The notes beneath the pieces are model-generated. The model was not told where the DNA came from. It ran no database searches and was given only the letters and a program-made list of their open reading frames with translations. This document shows positions 1 to 11,239 of a stretch of DNA of 64,000 bases, piece by piece. The DNA is from Aspidapion aeneum (lineage: Eukaryota; Arthropoda; Insecta; Coleoptera; Brentidae), in assembly GCA_963576565.1 (NCBI GenBank), contig OY755039.1:74170771-74234770 (forward strand). Direction: 5' to 3'. A program made the translations under genes and the position numbers. The first letter of the stretch is position 1. The number at the start of each line of letters is the position of its first letter.

Positions 1-265
1 TTAAAGGAACTAGGAACCTTAGTAATTCAAAATGCATTTTATGTAAAGTAAATTAATTATAGCAAATTGTAATATTTGCCTTTAAAACCGCGGGAGTTTC
101 AAATGCAAATAACCCAGTAATTTTAAGTACTTAATTAGTTAATTAATACTAAATAAACAAAAAATAGAAAATGCTCTAGTGAATCACCAAATAGCCTAAT
201 TCGAACCAATTTGGTAAATTATAGTAAAAAGAACATATTTACAAAAAGGAAGGCGGGACGAACCA
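1..265 (-). repeat. 3' LTR of the BEL/Pao element (truncated by window start)
   Basis: In element orientation it starts TGGTTCGTCCCGCC at 265 directly after the polypurine tract. About 70 bp of the inferred 335-bp LTR lie outside the window. It is identical by eye to the right LTR. Confidence 0.93.
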
Positions 266-279
266 TTTCCCACCCCCCT
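266..279 (-). other. Polypurine tract of the BEL/Pao element
   Basis: The minus strand reads CAGGGGGGTGGGAAA immediately before the LTR start, the expected plus-strand priming site for reverse transcription. Confidence 0.8.
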
Positions 280-307
280 GAGAATGCCCAGGGGCATTTC
301 AGAGAGT

Positions 308-472
308 TTAATTTGTAGGCAGGGCGCATAGTTTTACCAAAGGCCGTTTGTAGGTACCTTTAGTAGTCTTTACAATAGCAACCCATGGAACATTATCAGA
401 ACCTTTAATAAGGTCTTCAATGCGGCCTAGGGGCCAATCCAATGGTGCAGAGTGGAATTTTCATCTTTGATC
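308..472 (-). pseudogene. C-terminal tail of the BEL gag-pol, displaced into another frame
   Basis: Downstream (minus strand) of the stop at 427 another frame stays open to a TAA at 308-310. It encodes the usual integrase-linked C-terminal end of BEL polyproteins, including a WPLGRI motif followed by a KTTKGTYKRP-type stretch. The register changes by one base around the short A/T runs near 463-472. That makes a single-base deletion in this copy more likely than a natural end. A sequencing or assembly error in a homopolymer would look the same. Confidence 0.75.
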
Positions 473-3400
473 AGTACCATAGTACCAATATCAATGGAAG
501 CAAGAGGTTGGTGCCATTTGGCTCGCTGTTGCAAAGTGTGCAAATATTCGCGATGCCAGCGAATCCAAAAATCGCGGTGCATTCTTTGCAACAGTTGCCA
601 CCTGGACAGCCTGTTTAACGCAATATCGCAGTAGTTTGGATCGGGTATTGTACCTGGAGGCCTCAAATTTAAAAAATTATTAGGAGTCAAGACCGCCAGA
701 TCAGTAGGATCGGTGCTTAAGGCACATAAAGGACGTGAGTTCATTATGGCTTCAACTTGGGTTAAAACCGTATTTAATTCCTCATAGGTGAGTATTTGAT
801 TTCCAACTACCCTGTGAAGATGAGTCTTTAAAGATTTAATGTTTGATTCCCAAATGCCTCCCATGTGGGGAGCAGCAGGTGGGTTAAAAGACCAAACTAT
901 ACCTTCCCCCTTCACGCAATCAGAGAAAATTTGTCGCAAGTATTTTTCAGAGGCCACGAAGTTGGTCCCGCAGTCTGAAGAGATCTTTGAGCATAGTCCT
1001 CTTCTAGCTATGAAGCGGCGCAGAGCAGCCAGAAAGGCTTCTGATGTCATATCAGAGACTAACTCTAAATGCACGGCTTTAACAGCGCAACAGATAAATA
1101 AACAGACATATGCTTTCATGGTTTTTGCACCTCTGGTCCGACCAAGAGTAATCGTGAACGGACCACAAAAATCTATACCTACATTTTCGAACACCTTTGC
1201 TTCGGAAACTCTAAATTTCGGTAGGTTACCCATAGGTGGTTGAAGGGAGTTAGGTTTAGTTTTCCAGCAAGTATGGCAAGAACTTAAAACTTTTCTCACT
1301 ACCTTTTTAGCAGACAATACCCAGAAGTTTTGCATTAGTAAAAAAGTTGTGGTCTGTATACCACAATGAAGATTGCTGCGATGCAAATCTAAAATCAGTA
1401 ATTCAGTGAATTTTGCACTAGAAGGCAAAAGAATTGGAAATTTTTTATCGTATGATAAATTTGAATGGCATAAACGGCCTCCAACACGAAGCAAATCGTA
1501 GCTTTCATTATGCAAAAATGGACATAATTTTTGAAAAGCTTTTGGAAGCTGTTTCTTATCTTTTAGTAATTCAATTTCTTTTTGGAAAGAAAAAGATTGT
1601 ACGCATTTCGAAATAAAAAGTAAGCTTTTGTAGTAATCCTGATTTGTAAGGTAATCAGTAGCAAAATTGTATGAGGGATTTTTAAACTTTTGTAACCCTC
1701 GCAAAAAGTAAGCAACTATTCTCTTAATTTTAAAAAGAGAACTGTATTTTTCAAACAAGTTGTTTACATAATATTCAACTGTTTGTTCGCAAGTAAAAAC
1801 GTTAAAAATATTTTTTCGCTGTTCTTCCAAAACTGCATTCCCATCGTAAGTAACTGTCATAAAATCCCAAGTATTTGTAGGTTGGTTTAGAAAAGAAGGC
1901 CCTTCTAACCAAAAATAAAATCTTTGTAAATCAGAGGGATACATTTCCCTAGTACCGCAGTCAGCAGGATTTTGTTCAGTAGGAACATAATGCCAAAACT
2001 CAGGGCTAATTCTTCCTTGTATATAGGCAGTTCTATTCGAAACAAATGTTTTAAATTTGTGAGGAGATCCCTGAATCCAAGATAAGGTCACTGTGCTATC
2101 AGTAAAAGCAAGAATTTTATCAAATTTAATTTTTTCCGAGAACGTTTCTAGTAAAAAATCCATTAATTTAGCCAACAAAACAGCTCCTAAAAGCTCTAGT
2201 CTTGGTAAAGTTAGTTTACGACGCAACGGTGCGACTCTAGATTTACTACAAACAAAAAAAACTTTAATGTTTCCATCAGAATAAAAAATTCGAATATAAG
2301 CGACAGCACAATAGGCCCGTTCTGAACTATCGCAAAATCCTACTAGCTGGATTTGACTAGCATTAGGCAAAATTATTTGACGAGGAATTTTAACAGAATG
2401 CAAAAACTTTAATTCATTTTTAAATTTTTCCCATTTAAAAACAATTTCCGGACTGACAGGGTCGTCCCAGTTTAAGTCTTCTGCCCAGCAGTATTGAACA
2501 ATTAATTTTAAAATTAAAACTATTGGCGCCAAAAAAGACAGAGGGTCGTAAATGCGGGCCAAATTACTTAAAATTGTTCTTTTAGTGCATGTTTGGAGAG
2601 AACAGTCGAAAGTATAAAAAAATTCATCAGTATGAGGGTTCCAATTTAAACCGAGAATTTTCAAAGTTGAATTTTCAGCATCTAAATCGAGAGAAAGAGC
2701 CTTCATCGAAATGTGTGACTCAGGAAGATCGGATAGTAACTCGGGACAATTGCTCGCCCATTTACGCAATTCGAATCCACCTCGGCTAAGTAGCTCGATT
2801 AATTGATTTTTCATCTCAGTGGCCTTAAAAAAGTCATCACTTCCCGAAATCACATCATCGACAAAAACTGCCTCCTCAATGATTTTTGAGGCAAGAGGAA
2901 GGTCCTCATGCTCTCTAGCAAGTTGCAGCAAAGTTCTGATAGCCAAAAAGGGGCTACAAGAGACCCCGAATAAAACTCTATTTATTTCGAAGTCTTGAAT
3001 AGGCTGGTTAGGATCAAACCTCCAAACTATTCTTTGAAAATTAGTTTGACTAGGGTCAACTAAAATCATCCTGTACATTTGACGGATGTCGCAACAAAAG
3101 CAAAATTTATGCAAACGATAAAGTAATAAAATTTTTTGTAAGTCCCTTTGTAAAGGGGGCCCAGTATAAACAGCGTTGTTGAGCGAGATTTTGCCAGGGG
3201 CGTGCATGCTCGCATCAAAAACCACCCTCAGGGGGGTGCTAGTAGAATCTTTTTTAAACACCGCATGGTGTGCAATATAAAAATGATTTGAAATTTCGGT
3301 CGGCAAAGGTGCAGAAACCGGTTGCATATGATTATTATCTAAATAATCTTGTAAAACAGAGCTGTAGGCAGCATAAAAATCAGGGTTTTGTAGCAATTTC

Positions 3401-5604
3401 TTCTCAAGGGAGAAAAAACGACGTACGGCAATGGATCGAGTGTCGCCAAAATCTGGAGCAGTAACTTTAAATGGTAAAGATACAATATATCTCCCCTCCT
3501 CATTTTTTGAGGTAGTTTTCAAAAAATAATTTTCGCAAAACTCATCTTCGGGGTCAATGGCCTTGACATTAGGTATGTCATCTATTTGCCAAAATCGTTG
3601 TAGATTTTTATCTAAATTGACAAAAGAATCGTTCATTGACGTAGTAAAAAATGTTTTAATTTGATTTGTAGTTGAAGGTGAAAGTGAAAGATTGCCCATT
3701 ATTCCCCAACCAAAAATAGTATTAATGCAGACGGGGTTGTTGGGTCCCGTAGACAAACGACCATCTAGCAAAATGTAAGGGTACACATCGCCGCCCAACA
3801 ATAAATCAATTTTATCGCTTTTATTAAAGCCTGGGTCAGCTAGTTCTAAGTTGGCGAGAAAAGGAAAACTTTTAATCGAAAATGAGGAATGAGGTAAATC
3901 ACTACAAATTTTATCGAGTATTATCGCATCAAAATTAAAAACAAAATTATTATCACGCAAAGAGGATATATTGCAATTAATTCCAGATTTTGCCGAAGTT
4001 GTCATTCGATCTAAGCTTTGTAGAGTCATGGCGATATTAAATTTAGGAAGGCCCAAACTATCAGCACATGACTTAGATATAAATGAAGATTGAGCACCAG
4101 AGTCACAGATGGCGCGCACTGTGTGCCAATTTTGAAAAACATCCTGTATTTGTATTAAAGCGGTACAGAGAAGTACTTCGCGATCATTTAAAGACATACC
4201 AGTAACAATGGTGTTAGTGGTTCTATTAAATTCGGTAGCCACGGGGCTCCTCGGGGGTTGCACTGCAGAAGTAGAGGGGCTACTCGCAGAACTAGGTGTA
4301 GAATTAATAGGAAAAAAATGTAAGAGACTGTGATGAAATTGGCCACAATGTAAACATCTTTTTTCTGATTTGCATTGCTGGGGTAAATTATGCTTTGAGG
4401 CCAAACAGTTGACACACGCTTTATGTTGTTTAACAATCTCAAAACGTTGCTGGGGAGTTTTCGCCAAAAAATTAGGACATCTGTATATTATATGATCGCC
4501 ACTTTTACAGAGAAAACAAAAATTTTGAGGGTTTGGAGTATTATTTAAGCCACTTTGGCCATTTGGAGACTGGGAGGCATTTTTGGAGGCTCTCTGAGTA
4601 TTAGCAAACAAAGCAGATCGATTTTGAAACTTTGCTTGATTTTTCTGACTTGAAATTGACAAATCTTTATTTTTTAAGTAATCTTGAGTTTGTTGTATTT
4701 GTTCCAACGCAATGCAATGGCTAGAAACAAAAGCACGAATTTTATCATAAGAGGGGATCTCATTGGAGCAATAATTTTGCTCAAATGCCTTGCGCGTGGT
4801 TGGGTCCAACCTATCCAAGAGCATTTGTGCCATAATATAATCCCAAAACTCCGTTTTAAAACCCATGACTTTTAAAGCACTTAAGTTTTTCGAAAAACAA
4901 TCAAGCAAATTCCTCAAATTCGTAGCATTCTCTTTAGTAAGAGGAGAGAAGCCTTCAATTGCCTTCCAGTGAAGGTAAGCTTGTAATCGTTTATTTGTAT
5001 ACCTATCCACCAAGGTGTGGTAGGCATTTAAATAATTTTCAGCAAGGATAGGAATGTCAGAAATGACATCCAGGGCAGGGCCCTTTAAATTAGAAAAAAG
5101 CAAATTGAATTTTTCAAAGTTTCCCAGCGACCTATTATTGTGCACGGTAGCATTAAAGGCTTGCAAAAAGGTTGGAAACTCCTTAAATTCCCCTTGAAAA
5201 AGAGGTATTTTTATCCTAGGCAGTAAACCATGCTGGTTTGTGGAGGCACAGGGACTGCCCATGGGATTTATCGTACTGCTCAAAAGCCCTCCATCTTCAA
5301 AGGGTAGTTCGAAAAGTTCGTAAAATATAGTGGAAATCTCGTCACAGCGTTTGCAAAAGTCCATAGACACTTTGTTTTCTACTACTAAGCGATCCTCATC
5401 AGAGGCTACCAACGTCAACAAAGTATTATGGTGCTTTTCAAAATCTTTTTTGATTTTTGACAATGTCCGAAATTTGACTTTAAAGCCGCTGTGATAGGCA
5501 GGGTCATTTTTTGCGAGGGTCGCGGATTCAATGATCAAATTTAGCTGTGAAATCGCACTATAGCGCAAGGCTTTAGCCTTTAAAATTTTATCCGAACTAG
5601 ACAT
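427..5604 (-). CDS. BEL/Pao gag-pol polyprotein (frameshifted at its very end)
   Basis: This 1725-codon frame encodes the structural and replication proteins of a BEL/Pao retrotransposon. Visible in order are: a gag region with a DUF1759-like segment (about residues 130-300); Cys/His knuckles (CFLCKSGDHIIYRC near 363, CVNC near 397, CLHCGQFHH near 417); an aspartic protease active site DSGAQ at 501; a reverse transcriptase with catalytic FVDD near 914; an RNase H-like region; an H2C2 zinc finger; and an integrase core. The integrase catalytic residues appear as IDFCGPF (about 1474), SDCGTNF (about 1541) and WESNIK (about 1583). The start ATG at 5604 opens the frame (MSSSDK). The frame is free of internal stops until the premature TAG at 427, about 50 codons early. 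Everything catalytic is upstream of the break, so the copy may still be partly functional. No envelope-like frame is seen. Confidence 0.93.
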   Translation of the reverse strand: MSSSDKILKAKALRYSAISQLNLIIESATLAKNDPAYHSGFKVKFRTLSKIKKDFEKHHNTLLTLVASDEDRLVVENKVSMDFCKRCDEISTIFYELFELPFEDGGLLSSTINPMGSPCASTNQHGLLPRIKIPLFQGEFKEFPTFLQAFNATVHNNRSLGNFEKFNLLFSNLKGPALDVISDIPILAENYLNAYHTLVDRYTNKRLQAYLHWKAIEGFSPLTKENATNLRNLLDCFSKNLSALKVMGFKTEFWDYIMAQMLLDRLDPTTRKAFEQNYCSNEIPSYDKIRAFVSSHCIALEQIQQTQDYLKNKDLSISSQKNQAKFQNRSALFANTQRASKNASQSPNGQSGLNNTPNPQNFCFLCKSGDHIIYRCPNFLAKTPQQRFEIVKQHKACVNCLASKHNLPQQCKSEKRCLHCGQFHHSLLHFFPINSTPSSASSPSTSAVQPPRSPVATEFNRTTNTIVTGMSLNDREVLLCTALIQIQDVFQNWHTVRAICDSGAQSSFISKSCADSLGLPKFNIAMTLQSLDRMTTSAKSGINCNISSLRDNNFVFNFDAIILDKICSDLPHSSFSIKSFPFLANLELADPGFNKSDKIDLLLGGDVYPYILLDGRLSTGPNNPVCINTIFGWGIMGNLSLSPSTTNQIKTFFTTSMNDSFVNLDKNLQRFWQIDDIPNVKAIDPEDEFCENYFLKTTSKNEEGRYIVSLPFKVTAPDFGDTRSIAVRRFFSLEKKLLQNPDFYAAYSSVLQDYLDNNHMQPVSAPLPTEISNHFYIAHHAVFKKDSTSTPLRVVFDASMHAPGKISLNNAVYTGPPLQRDLQKILLLYRLHKFCFCCDIRQMYRMILVDPSQTNFQRIVWRFDPNQPIQDFEINRVLFGVSCSPFLAIRTLLQLAREHEDLPLASKIIEEAVFVDDVISGSDDFFKATEMKNQLIELLSRGGFELRKWASNCPELLSDLPESHISMKALSLDLDAENSTLKILGLNWNPHTDEFFYTFDCSLQTCTKRTILSNLARIYDPLSFLAPIVLILKLIVQYCWAEDLNWDDPVSPEIVFKWEKFKNELKFLHSVKIPRQIILPNASQIQLVGFCDSSERAYCAVAYIRIFYSDGNIKVFFVCSKSRVAPLRRKLTLPRLELLGAVLLAKLMDFLLETFSEKIKFDKILAFTDSTVTLSWIQGSPHKFKTFVSNRTAYIQGRISPEFWHYVPTEQNPADCGTREMYPSDLQRFYFWLEGPSFLNQPTNTWDFMTVTYDGNAVLEEQRKNIFNVFTCEQTVEYYVNNLFEKYSSLFKIKRIVAYFLRGLQKFKNPSYNFATDYLTNQDYYKSLLFISKCVQSFSFQKEIELLKDKKQLPKAFQKLCPFLHNESYDLLRVGGRLCHSNLSYDKKFPILLPSSAKFTELLILDLHRSNLHCGIQTTTFLLMQNFWVLSAKKVVRKVLSSCHTCWKTKPNSLQPPMGNLPKFRVSEAKVFENVGIDFCGPFTITLGRTRGAKTMKAYVCLFICCAVKAVHLELVSDMTSEAFLAALRRFIARRGLCSKISSDCGTNFVASEKYLRQIFSDCVKGEGIVWSFNPPAAPHMGGIWESNIKSLKTHLHRVVGNQILTYEELNTVLTQVEAIMNSRPLCALSTDPTDLAVLTPNNFLNLRPPGTIPDPNYCDIALNRLSRWQLLQRMHRDFWIRWHREYLHTLQQRAKWHQPLASIDIGTMVLIKDENSTLHHWIGP

Positions 5605-7163
5605 GATTTAAAAAAAAATCCAAAAAATAATTGACAAAAATTAGGTAAACTGAAAAAAAAATCAAAATTTGGACACCCTGTATAAATATTAATGTCCTAC
5701 GTTTAATTACAATAATCAAACTATAAGCGCACAAAAGTAAAGAAAATACCCGATGCAAACTAATGATAACAAAAAACTTGTGTATAAGTTTTTTTATCTT
5801 CGCCTCGCGAATTCAAATAAGTAGGTACCTACTATGTATTAAATTTAAAAATAAATACCTACAAATCAAAAGCATTTAATTTGGTAAAACTATTTATCTG
5901 CCTTTACACGAAAACAAATTCTCAAGTTAAGAATTAAATTTCCTTCAAAATTTATTATGCACGCAAAAAATGGATACAATCATAGCCATTTGCAGACAGA
6001 TATTATAATAGTAAATTAGAAATAGATATATTCATAGCAATTTTTACGCAAAAACGAATATAGTAAAGCATCCGCAATCGGATATAGTCATAGCAATTTG
6101 CAATAAGCAAAAATGAATATGGCAATTTGGAGATTTTTTTCGAGCAAATTGGATATAATTATAGCAATCCACAAATATGAAGGCACAACGGCTAAAATAA
6201 TAGCACTTTGCAGACACTATTTTAAACTATTTCCAGTGACAAACAAAAAAACACCCAAATTCTATACGGTTTTTTTTTTACAAAAAAGAAACGAAAAAAC
6301 TTGATTTATTCGAAACAAAAAAAAGCATAGTAGTTTACAGATTTTATCTGTGTTTGGTTTTTCGCATGAAAAGGCTAAATTTATTGGTAAAAATATTTAA
6401 TTTTTACACAAAAAAAATCGCAAAATGTATTTTAGAAACCTAGGGGTTTTCTAAAGTAGGCATGTAAGAAAAACAAGGGTTTTTCTTGCATTTGTTTTTA
6501 CACAAAAAAAAATCGCAAAATGTATTTTAGAAACCTAGGGGTTTTCTAAAGTAGGCATGTAAGAAAAACAAGGGTTTTTCTTGCATTTGTTTTTACACAA
6601 AAAAAAATCGCAAAATGTATTTTAGAAACCTAGGGGTTTTCTAAAGTAGGCATGTAAGAAAAACAAGGGTTTTTCTTGCATTTGAAACCAGTAAAAAAGG
6701 CATTTAGGAAAAACAAGGGTTTTTCTTGCATTTGAAACCAGTAAAAAAAACTAACCTAAAAAGGCAAAAAAACGATTCCAGAAATCCGGGTCGCTAAGGA
6801 TCAAAAATGGGGCTCCCTGGTGGTCCAGAAAGGAGAGTTGTCTGGAATTTAACGGTGTCAGGTGTGGACTGTACATTTAAGGGAATAAGGTCATAGGCTA
6901 AGCTGGTACAAGGGATTCTGAAATGGTCTAGTTTACCTTCTAGGTTAGTGTAGCAATAAACAAATGTATGTAAGGTAAAAATAATGCATTTTCACTTACC
7001 ATTTTTATACAGGAAGTGGAACTCATGGGAGGACGCGCTGTTAACCCGTATTTTTTGCACCCCACATTCCTGTGGTAGGAGAGTCGCTAACACGCGTGTA
7101 TGCTCGTTCGAAGGCGAAACGGTTCTCTCTGATGCTGCAGCAGGTATCGCTGCTGCGTTCATT
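5605..7163 (-). other. Untranslated leader of the BEL/Pao element
   Basis: About 1.56 kb lie between the primer-binding site and the gag start. The stretch is AT-rich with no credible frame. It holds a degenerate short repeat (about 5975-6215, variants of atagtcatagcaatttgca) and then a cleaner 95-bp tandem array (6399-6752). Near 5678 it contains ggacaccctgtataaat, a motif that also occurs at ends of other repeats in the window. Confidence 0.7.
6399..6752. repeat. 95-bp tandem array inside the BEL leader, three copies plus partials
   Basis: The anchor atcgcaaaatg recurs at 6417, 6512 and 6607, an exact 95-bp period. Each unit holds two small inverted repeats: AAGAAAAAC/GTTTTTCTT, and one around CCTAGG. 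Two shorter, roughly 50-bp partial units follow, with the element aaaccagtaaaaaa. Confidence 0.9.
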
Positions 7164-7180
7164 CTCCCACATGGCGCCCA
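7164..7180 (-). other. Probable tRNA primer-binding site of the BEL element
   Basis: The minus strand reads TGGGCGCCATGTGGGAG one base after the inferred LTR end (CGACGCCA). Position and the TGG start fit a primer-binding site; I did not identify the cognate tRNA. Confidence 0.6.
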
Positions 7181-7181
7181 G

Positions 7182-7516
7182 TGGCGTCGTTAATCCATAG
7201 GCGTAGGAGAAAAGGAATAAGTAGGAAGGAATGAGATTACGAAGGTCCATATTAAAGGAACTAGGAACCTTAGTAATTCAAAATGCATTTTATGTAAAGT
7301 AAATTAATTATAGCAAATTGTAATATTTGCCTTTAAAACCGCGGGAGTTTCAAATGCAAATAACCCAGTAATTTTAAGTACTTAATTAGTTAATTAATAC
7401 TAAATAAACAAAAAATAGAAAATGCTCTAGTGAATCACCAAATAGCCTAATTCGAACCAATTTGGTAAATTATAGTAAAAAGAACATATTTACAAAAAGG
7501 AAGGCGGGACGAACCA
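7182..7516 (-). repeat. 5' LTR of the BEL/Pao element
   Basis: A 335-bp LTR with TG/CA ends (plus strand TGGCGTCG...GAACCA). The outer edge is set by comparison with the left LTR. The inner edge is inferred from the TG dinucleotide adjacent to the candidate primer-binding site. Confidence 0.8.
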
Positions 7517-7744
7517 GTCACCTTAGTCTACTACTTAAAAATTTGAACTATTATTACCTTACTTTTTACATTTCATTTTTGACTTATAAATTTCTATAAT
7601 TATCTTTTCTACCTCTCCCACATGTTGTTGTTTACACGTTAACTTAATTAAATGCCCTATACCTTAAGATATTGTATACACTACCCCTCGCGTAAATTAA
7701 GTCACCCGCTTCTCGTATCTCAGTTAGGTATTCGGGCTCTTCTT

Positions 7745-8330
7745 ACTATTTGCATCTCATTCTGTCCCGTACTTGTCTTCTATAACTTTGTTTTTCTTCC
7801 ACTCAGATTTGTTGAGTGAAGAAAAAATATATTCTATCCATTTCTCATTCCTCTTACTGTCTTAGTTTGGGATTTCTTATGGATGATATTCGTGCGATTG
7901 TTGTGCTTCATAGCACCTTTCGTGAAAACTCTGTCCATATCTATTCTGTCCCGTACTTGTCTTCTATAACTTTGTTTTCTTCCACTCAGATTCGTTGAGT
8001 GAAGAAAAAAAATATTCTATCCATTTCTCATTCCTCTTACTGTCTTAGTTTGGAACTTCTTATGGATGATATTCGCATGATTGTTGTGCTTTGTAGCATC
8101 TTTCATGTAATCTCTGTCCATGTCTATTTTGTCCCGTAATTGTCTTCTATAACTTTGTTTTCTTCCACTCAGATTCGTTGAGTGAAGAAAAAAATATTCT
8201 ATCCATTTCTCATCCCTCTTACTGTCTTAGTTTGGGATTTCTTATGGATGATATTCGCACGATTGTTGTGCTTTGTAGCATCTTTCATGTAATCTCTGTC
8301 CATGTCTATCCTGTCCCGTACTTGTCTTCA
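7745..8330. repeat. ~183-bp tandem array, three units plus a partial fourth
   Basis: The anchor gtcccgta recurs at 7764, 7948, 8131 and 8313 (periods 184, 183, 182). Units share a stretch around atggatgatattcg and differ by scattered substitutions. The similar ORFs in this stretch are copies of the repeat rather than genes. Confidence 0.88.
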
Positions 8331-9849
8331 GTTGAGCCCCTTGTATCCGTTTTGGTAGTTGGCTATCTACTCTATATTATATTTGTTTATTTGCTTTTAC
8401 GATTCTGGTCACCCTAATCTATGTGTGGTGTTATTTGTCCCTTCCATACCAAGGTTTACTAAGTTCGGCCTTGGGCTGAAAGGGCTCGGACTCCCCTCAA
8501 GGGTTTGCCTGCTGTTTTCGTTACCCTTTATTCGGGAGCTTGCTCTATTCTTGCAACTCGTTTTCGATGGTCATGGTAGGCTTTCTACCATTGTTCCGTC
8601 GATTTTTCCTTTTAAGTCTTTCTTCGCTCTGTGACTACTCCTCTCATCTTTATTAATCTTATTTGCCGTAGTCTTGATGGCTATCATCATATTGCTGGTT
8701 TTTGTTTCCATGTTCATTCTTATCGATCTGGTATCTGTTTTCTTTTTGCCAAAGCCTAATTCGTTGTCTTTGCCGAGAGAAAAAATAATTTTGTAACCTT
8801 GAATTTACTACTGCTGTCTTAACTTCTTAATTTTTGTGTCTTTTAATTGTCTTGACCCTCGGGTTTTCGACTTTCTTATGTGAGTCGACAAAAAATAATG
8901 CGCGAGTTTCGGCTCTCGTGCCACTCGCGTTTTCTGTTATATTCTATTCCATTTTTGACAGGTTGGGTTTGATTTCCCTTCCTGTTATTTATGTCATTTG
9001 CTCTTGTTCAGCGCTGTCGCCCGTGAGCCTGTTTTGCCTAGTTTATTCGACCCATTTCCCCGTCGTGGGATATTTTGTTTTCTTCCCTTCCTTTCTGTGT
9101 ACTTATTGGCTGTACACGAAAGAAAGTCTTCTGCCACCTTACGCTTGGCCACGCTCCACTTCTGTACTGTCTTCCAAATACCTAACTTCATACATTTAGG
9201 GTCCCCCCTTTATTCGATCTTAAAAAACCCAATAACAACTTATTTTTTATCTAATCCTAAGGACAACATGTGGAAGGTTCTACCCTTATATGCTTGGCAT
9301 ACTGTTTTACACCCCTGTCTGGCAACAAGTAAAAGTTAAGGAAAGCGTCATCTTTCGTGTGCACTTGTCTCCTTTTTTTTCTCGTTTTAATTTTTTCCCA
9401 TTTTTCTCTAAACTACTTCCCCGGTGGCTATGTACCCCCTTTTTCTCTTTATCCAGTTTTTTAGTTTATTCATTTAAAAAAACATTTTTTTTTGTTTTAT
9501 CCAACCATAATTTTAAATTTTGCATCAAATTTTCTCTCAAAGTCTCAGTAGATACTTATGTCTCGGGTTTTTTGTTAAATTCGCGATTCTGTCTGTAACT
9601 TAATGTTACAATGTCAAGATTTTGTGATCCCGTCTTAGATTGCTGGTTTTACCACGTTCCTCTAAACGCTGGTACCTGTACTAGTGCTACTTGTACGCCG
9701 TGTTTCGGGCCCGTGGCTCCTAGTTTGGATTTGCCGTCTGTATTGTTTGTCTGTTGGTATGTCTTTGTTCTGTATCTTTCTCACAGTAACTCGTACTCCT
9801 TAACTGGTTACCCTTGTCTAGCCTAGTTTTTTCTATTATATTCATAAAA

Positions 9850-10390
9850 TTGCCTTAATGTTTTTTGCCTATATTATTTTCTTTTTCGTAGCCTACCTCG
9901 TCTTCAGTTTACGACCTTCGATCGAGCTGCGGCTGTTTAGGTTGACCATTTTGTTTTGTTGGTTGGCTCTTTTTTTTTATTCTAATTATATTTAGAACCT
10001 TAAATTTTATTTTCTTATCGCTAGGTTAGGTTTTTCTTAAATTTTATTTTTATTCCTATTTAAACGAAAATTTTTATTTATTTACATTTTTATTATCATT
10101 ATTTAAGCTCTACTATATTTTCCATTTACCCCCTATTATTTTGCCTAAAATTGCCTTAGTGTTTTTTTTTCTATATTATTTTCTTTTCCGTAGCCTACCT
10201 CGTCTTCAGCTTACGACCTTCGATCGAGCTGCGGCTGTTTAGGTTGACCATTTTGTTTTGTTGGTCACCCTTTTTTTTCGTTCTATTCTAATTATATTGA
10301 GAATCTTAAATTTGATTTTGCTTTAGTTTTATTTTTAATCTTATCGTTAGGTTAGGTTTTTCTTAAATTTTATTTTTATTCCTTCTTACA
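9850..10390. repeat. Two-copy ~301-bp direct repeat
   Basis: gccttaatg at 9852 and gccttagtg at 10153 begin two copies. Both contain cttcgatcgagctgcggctg and end in taggtttttcttaaatttta. Confidence 0.85.
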
Positions 10391-11239
10391 CAAAATTATT
10401 CCAAATTTCTTATATTTTTATTTTTAAATATTAATTATTTTTAGTATCTATTTAATTTCTATTATTTTTCAGACCATTGCCTTTTTACTCTTCGTTTCGT
10501 CGAATGTATCTGAAAAATAAAAGAAAAATGTCATTTCGGTGGTTTGAGTTGTTTTCTGTTTGTTAATGTGTTTTCTTAAATATGACGTCCCATATTGAAA
10601 TCTACTTACTCCCTTTCAACTCATTCCAGACCACTTAAATAACGTATCTTTCTACTCACCTCTATTTCTATGTCTTAGCTCTTTTCTTTTTGTTAGATAT
10701 TTAACATCTCACCTCTTCTTTCCTATTGCCTAACTTATTCTTCTTATTGTATTTTACCCTTCTATCTTATTATTTACTGCTTAAATGTCACCTATAATAC
10801 TAACTAGACACGTAACTTATCAGGATCAGTCTTTTAACAAACATTGTTTTGAACAACCCTACTTAATATTAATCAGATAAAAACTTTGTTTAATTTCTTT
10901 TTTCTCTCTCTCTTTTTTCTAACTAGGTTAGTACCCTCAACCTTTTTACTTTGGATTCTCTATGCGCCTTTCTCACATTTCCACGCCAATAACCTTGGCC
11001 TCTTCGCCACCTTCAATACTTCGGTAGGTCCTTTTAATCATTTTTACACTCAATTTTACTGCATCACTATCTTTACTTGTTCTATCCTTTAAGACATAAC
11101 ACATGCATTGCATCCATCAAACTGAATTCATTACAGTTAAACCTAGTGCCTCTCGATAATTTTTCCCGGACTTTTATAATCTCAATCTCAATGTGTGTGT
11201 TGAGTTCACTACAAGAAATGGTTAATTTTTAAGAGTCAG

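Larger units (their letters stand above)
1..7516 (-). mobile_element. BEL/Pao LTR retrotransposon, nearly complete, minus orientation
   Basis: On the minus strand the element runs from its 5' LTR (7182-7516) through a primer-binding site, a long leader (5605-7163), a single gag-pol frame (stop at 427 after a frameshift) and a polypurine tract (266-279) to its 3' LTR, which the window edge cuts. The 265 bp of LTR visible at 1-265 match 7252-7516 base for base by eye, with no indel (constant offset 7251), so the insertion is young. The flank after the right LTR begins gtcac. The matching target duplication would lie left of the window and cannot be tested. Family assignment rests on the order gag, DSGA protease, FVDD reverse transcriptase, RNase H, H2C2 integrase in one frame, which is typical of BEL/Pao. 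Confidence 0.93.

Noticed and set aside
7816..8417. ORFs with a shared LSLGFLMDDIR peptide
   Set aside because: Produced by the 183-bp array. Frames break between units.
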